7,231 nt of DNA, taken from assembly GCA_031278025.1 (NCBI GenBank), contig JAITLF010000081.1:1-7231 (forward strand), written 5' to 3'. The translations under genes and the position numbers were made by a program. The stretch's first letter is position 1, and each line of letters begins with the position of its first letter. The DNA is from Treponema sp. (GTDB lineage Bacteria > Spirochaetota > Spirochaetia > Treponematales > Breznakiellaceae). The notes beneath the pieces were generated by a model, which saw only the letters and a list, made by a program, of their open reading frames with translations, did not search any database and was not told where the DNA came from. Shown here in pieces: positions 4,996 to 7,231 of this stretch.

Positions 4996-5319
4996 ATGAG
5001 TATTTCAAGTTATCTTGAGGCCAAGCCTCTCAGCGAAGTCGAGAAGTACAACAAGGGACCGCCGAAGAATTCAATCCCCTATACGGGACATCCCCGGCAG
5101 CATCCTTCGGAAAAGGGCAAACTCATCCTTATCCACGATCCCGTGGGAGAGAATCCCCGGATCATGGAATTCAAGGTTGACGATGTTACCCATCTCGAAG
5201 AAGTCCCCTCGGCGGTAACGGAGGCGGGTGAGGGGGTGCGGCTTGTCAAGCTCTGGATACGCAGGGGCGCCATCGGGGTGCTGATGCAGCCTTTCGAAGT
5301 CAAGGACAACCTCCCTTGA
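4996..5319 (+). CDS. Conserved-looking small protein of unknown function
   Basis: This encodes 107 residues that I cannot assign to a named family. The N-terminal 40 residues are polar and Pro-rich (KGPPKNSIPYTGHPRQHP). From residue 41 the sequence alternates in a compact beta-rich pattern (KLILIHDPVGE, RIMEFKVDDVTHLEEV, VRLVKLWIRRGAIGVLMQPFEV), consistent with a small cytoplasmic beta-sheet protein. There is no signal peptide, membrane segment or cysteine. The start is set by the promoter 7 nt upstream; there is no Shine-Dalgarno. Its TGA stop overlaps the TTG start candidate of amrS, so the two are probably co-transcribed and translationally coupled. That suggests a link to AmrS, but the function is unknown. 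Confidence 0.75.
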   Translation: MSISSYLEAKPLSEVEKYNKGPPKNSIPYTGHPRQHPSEKGKLILIHDPVGENPRIMEFKVDDVTHLEEVPSAVTEAGEGVRLVKLWIRRGAIGVLMQPFEVKDNLP

Positions 5320-6410
5320 TCGCGGAAGGCCGTTTTGTGGAAGACGCCGGAACGCCGGGCGAGGATTCCCCCGCATCCGGCGCGTCCGAAGCGGCGGCTT
5401 TTCTGGCCTGCGGCCTCTGCCCCCATCGTTGCCGTCTCGCGCCGGGCAGGACGGGACTTTGCCGGGCGCGGAAAAACGAGGCGGGTAAGCTCAGCCTTCC
5501 CCTTTACGGCCATATTACCGCCCTGGCGCTTGACCCTATCGAGAAAAAGCCCCTCTACCACTTTCGGCCCGGCACGGAGATACTGTCGGCGGGTTTTGCC
5601 GGCTGCAACCTCCGTTGTCCCTTCTGCCAGAACTGGCATATCTCCCAGGAGACGGACGGCCCCGGCCGGAATATTTCCCCGGCGGAACTTATCGCCGCCG
5701 CCAAAAATAACGGGGGACAGATCGCCTACACCTATTCGGAGCCGCTGGTCCACATCGAGTACCTCCTGGAAACCATGACCCTTGCCCGCGAGACGGGCGT
5801 TACTAATGTGCTGGTCAGTAACGGCTGCGTCAACACGGAACCGGCGGCGGAGATAATCCCCCTGCTGGATGCGGCGAACATCGACCTTAAGTGTTTTTCA
5901 CGGGAAAACTACGCGAAGATTCTTGGCGGCGATTTGGAGGCGGTAAAGGCATTTATCGCGACTGCGTATGGGGCAGGGGTACATCTGGAAGTAACCACGC
6001 TTATCGTGCCCGGCTTTAACGACGGCGATGGGGAATTTGACGCGATGCTGGAATTTCTCGCATCCCTCTGTTCCCCGCTTTCGAGTGAGGCGGAACAAAG
6101 GGCGCGCGCCGGGGTGATCCCGCGGGATATTCCCTGGCACCTGTCGGCCTATCGCCCGGCCTACCACTGGGACGCGCCGCCCACGGACCCTTCCCGGCTC
6201 ACCGCCCTTGCCCGCCGCGCCCGGCAAAAACTGCCTTACGTGTACACCGGCAACATTTCAGGCGGCTTTAGCGATACCGCCTGTCCCGGCTGCGGGAAAA
6301 TCCTGGTAAACCGCCGGGGCTATCGCGTCAACACAGGCGGTCTTGTCCCGGACCGGAAAGCCGGCTACCGCTGCGCCCACTGCGGCGAAAGCGCGCCTTT
6401 TACCCGGTAA
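5316..6410 (+). CDS. amrS: AmmeMemoRadiSam radical SAM enzyme AmrS
   Basis: This encodes 364 residues, about family length. The radical SAM signature C-x3-C-x2-C is Cys97, Cys101 and Cys104 (GCNLRCPFCQNW), which should bind a 4Fe-4S cluster and SAM. Diagnostic of this PflA-like group are the N-terminal C-x2-CPH-x-C with a fourth Cys (32, 35, 39, 49), the LALDPIEKKPLYHF block (70-83), YTYSEP (138-143), VSNG (167-170), VPGFND (231-236) and PWHLS (273-277). A C-terminal zinc-ribbon-like pair follows (Cys323/326 and Cys353/356). The reaction and substrate of the family are not settled; members often sit with AMMECR1- and Memo-like genes, and neither is visible here. The start is uncertain: TTG at 5316 overlaps the upstream stop and has AAGGA 9 nt before it, while GTG at 5337 has GGAAGG 7 nt before it. 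The first 25 residues are low-complexity, so either works. Confidence 0.9.
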   Translation: MIAEGRFVEDAGTPGEDSPASGASEAAAFLACGLCPHRCRLAPGRTGLCRARKNEAGKLSLPLYGHITALALDPIEKKPLYHFRPGTEILSAGFAGCNLRCPFCQNWHISQETDGPGRNISPAELIAAAKNNGGQIAYTYSEPLVHIEYLLETMTLARETGVTNVLVSNGCVNTEPAAEIIPLLDAANIDLKCFSRENYAKILGGDLEAVKAFIATAYGAGVHLEVTTLIVPGFNDGDGEFDAMLEFLASLCSPLSSEAEQRARAGVIPRDIPWHLSAYRPAYHWDAPPTDPSRLTALARRARQKLPYVYTGNISGGFSDTACPGCGKILVNRRGYRVNTGGLVPDRKAGYRCAHCGESAPFTR

Positions 6411-6418
6411 GGGGTTAT

Positions 6419-7231
6419 TTAAATAATCGCCTGCTCTTTCCTCCCGCGTAATTCGCCGATCAGCGGCGGTAACCGTTCATTAATCGTATCAATTTCTTTT
6501 TCGGTATTGTAATGGGAAAGGGATATTCTTAACGCACTTTGCGCAATTTCTTTATCATAACCCATCGCGGTAAGTACATGCGGCGCTTCTATCGCGGAAG
6601 CGGAACAGGCGGAACCGGAACTTGCGCAGATGCCTTCTTCATTGAGCATATTTATCAGGTGAACCCCTTCCTTTCCGCCTTCAAAAACAAAGGAGGCATG
6701 GCCGGGCAGACGATTGGCGGGGTCGCCGGTTGAATAGGCGCCGGGAATTTTAAGCGTATGTTCAATGAGTTTATCCCTAAGCGCCGTTAGATGCCGTGCG
6801 TTATCCCGCAAATTTTCCGTACCTTCTTCTATCGCCGCCGCCATGCCCACAATACCCGGCACATTTTCGGTACCGGAACGAAACCCTTTTTCCTGCCCGC
6901 CGCCTAAGATATAAGCCGTTGGTTTAACCGCCACCCTTGCGAACAGCGCGCCAACGCCCTTGGGCCCGTGAAACTTATGCGCCGACATTGAAAGCAGATC
7001 AACGCCCAGATCGCGTACATTAATCGGTATATGCGCTGCCGCCTGAACCGCATCCGTATGGAAAATGACGTGATGCCTGTGGGCCGTTTCGCATAACGCT
7101 TTAATCGGCAGCACCGTTCCGGCGACATTATTTGCCATCATAATGCTTATCAAAATAGTGTCTTTCCGTATCGCCTTTTCAAGCTGTTCTGTCGATATTT
7201 GTCCGTTTTTATCGGGTTTGAGCAAGGTGAC
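6419..7231 (-). CDS. nifS: Cysteine desulfurase, NifS/IscS type (5' end outside window)
   Basis: This is a PLP enzyme that takes sulfur from cysteine as a protein persulfide, for Fe-S cluster and other thio-cofactor assembly in the cytoplasm. The reading frame is open to position 7231, so about the first 120 of some 390 residues are missing; the TTG at 7225 is internal, not a start. Visible signatures are HTDAVQ (PLP pyridine Asp and Gln), SAHKFHGPKG with the PLP-lysine codon at 6974-6976, RSGTEN, and the catalytic cysteine in SSGSACSAS (codon 6605-6607) within the long loop typical of group I desulfurases. The C-terminus (ALRISLSHYNTEKEID) is intact. Codon choice is visibly less GC-rich than in amrS. 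A scaffold gene such as iscU/nifU would lie downstream in a typical operon, but here amrS converges 8 bp away, so the gene ends its transcript. NifS versus IscS cannot be decided from this fragment. Confidence 0.94.
   Translation of the reverse strand, partial: VTLLKPDKNGQISTEQLEKAIRKDTILISIMMANNVAGTVLPIKALCETAHRHHVIFHTDAVQAAAHIPINVRDLGVDLLSMSAHKFHGPKGVGALFARVAVKPTAYILGGGQEKGFRSGTENVPGIVGMAAAIEEGTENLRDNARHLTALRDKLIEHTLKIPGAYSTGDPANRLPGHASFVFEGGKEGVHLINMLNEEGICASSGSACSASAIEAPHVLTAMGYDKEIAQSALRISLSHYNTEKEIDTINERLPPLIGELRGRKEQAII

Noticed and set aside
5079..5753. Minus-strand open frame of 224 codons opposite the 107-residue gene and amrS
   Set aside because: Antisense to a gene with clear radical SAM motifs; it has no motifs of its own.

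Overview
The window is GC-rich and mostly coding. It holds five complete protein-coding genes and one gene cut by the right edge. It looks like the chromosome of a diderm bacterium. My best guess is a spirochaete of the Treponema group, based on the style of the GatC and of the large repeat-built lipoprotein, and on a RAYT-like gene of a degenerate type that I associate with that group. This assignment is an inference; no rRNA or other clade marker is present.

Layout from left to right. Positions 1-148 are non-coding: a 53-bp sequence that recurs at 4128-4180, then GC-rich palindromes. Positions 149-466 (minus) are gatC, the small subunit of the tRNA-dependent amidotransferase, with a promoter that abuts its ATG. 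Positions 467-715 are a palindrome-dense spacer. Positions 716-3964 (minus) encode a 1082-residue lipoprotein: signal peptide and lipobox, four copies of a beta-type module, eight calcium-binding thrombospondin-type-3-like repeats, three cadherin-like beta-sandwich domains, and an unrecognised C-terminal domain. Positions 3965-4305 are a regulatory spacer with a Shine-Dalgarno, the second 53-bp copy, mutually exclusive hairpins and T-tracts. Positions 4306-4770 (plus) encode a RAYT-like protein in which the catalytic HUH motif is replaced; short GGGGTCAGACCCC-like palindromes lie around and inside it. After a spacer comes a plus-strand pair with overlapping stop and start codons: a 107-residue protein of unknown function (4996-5319) and AmrS, the radical SAM enzyme of the AmmeMemoRadiSam group (5316-6410). 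Converging on it, 8 bp away, is a NifS/IscS-type cysteine desulfurase (6419 to beyond 7231, minus).

The genes do not form one pathway. gatC serves translation, the desulfurase supplies sulfur for Fe-S clusters (AmrS itself needs one), and the lipoprotein is an exported, probably calcium-stabilised surface protein. The points most worth a second look are the 53-bp repeat, which carries an intact promoter-like core facing both minus-strand loci; the HUH-less RAYT-like gene with its palindromes; two genes that appear to make leaderless mRNAs; and very recent tandem duplications inside the lipoprotein gene. I see no phage, CRISPR, tRNA, rRNA or defence system here.
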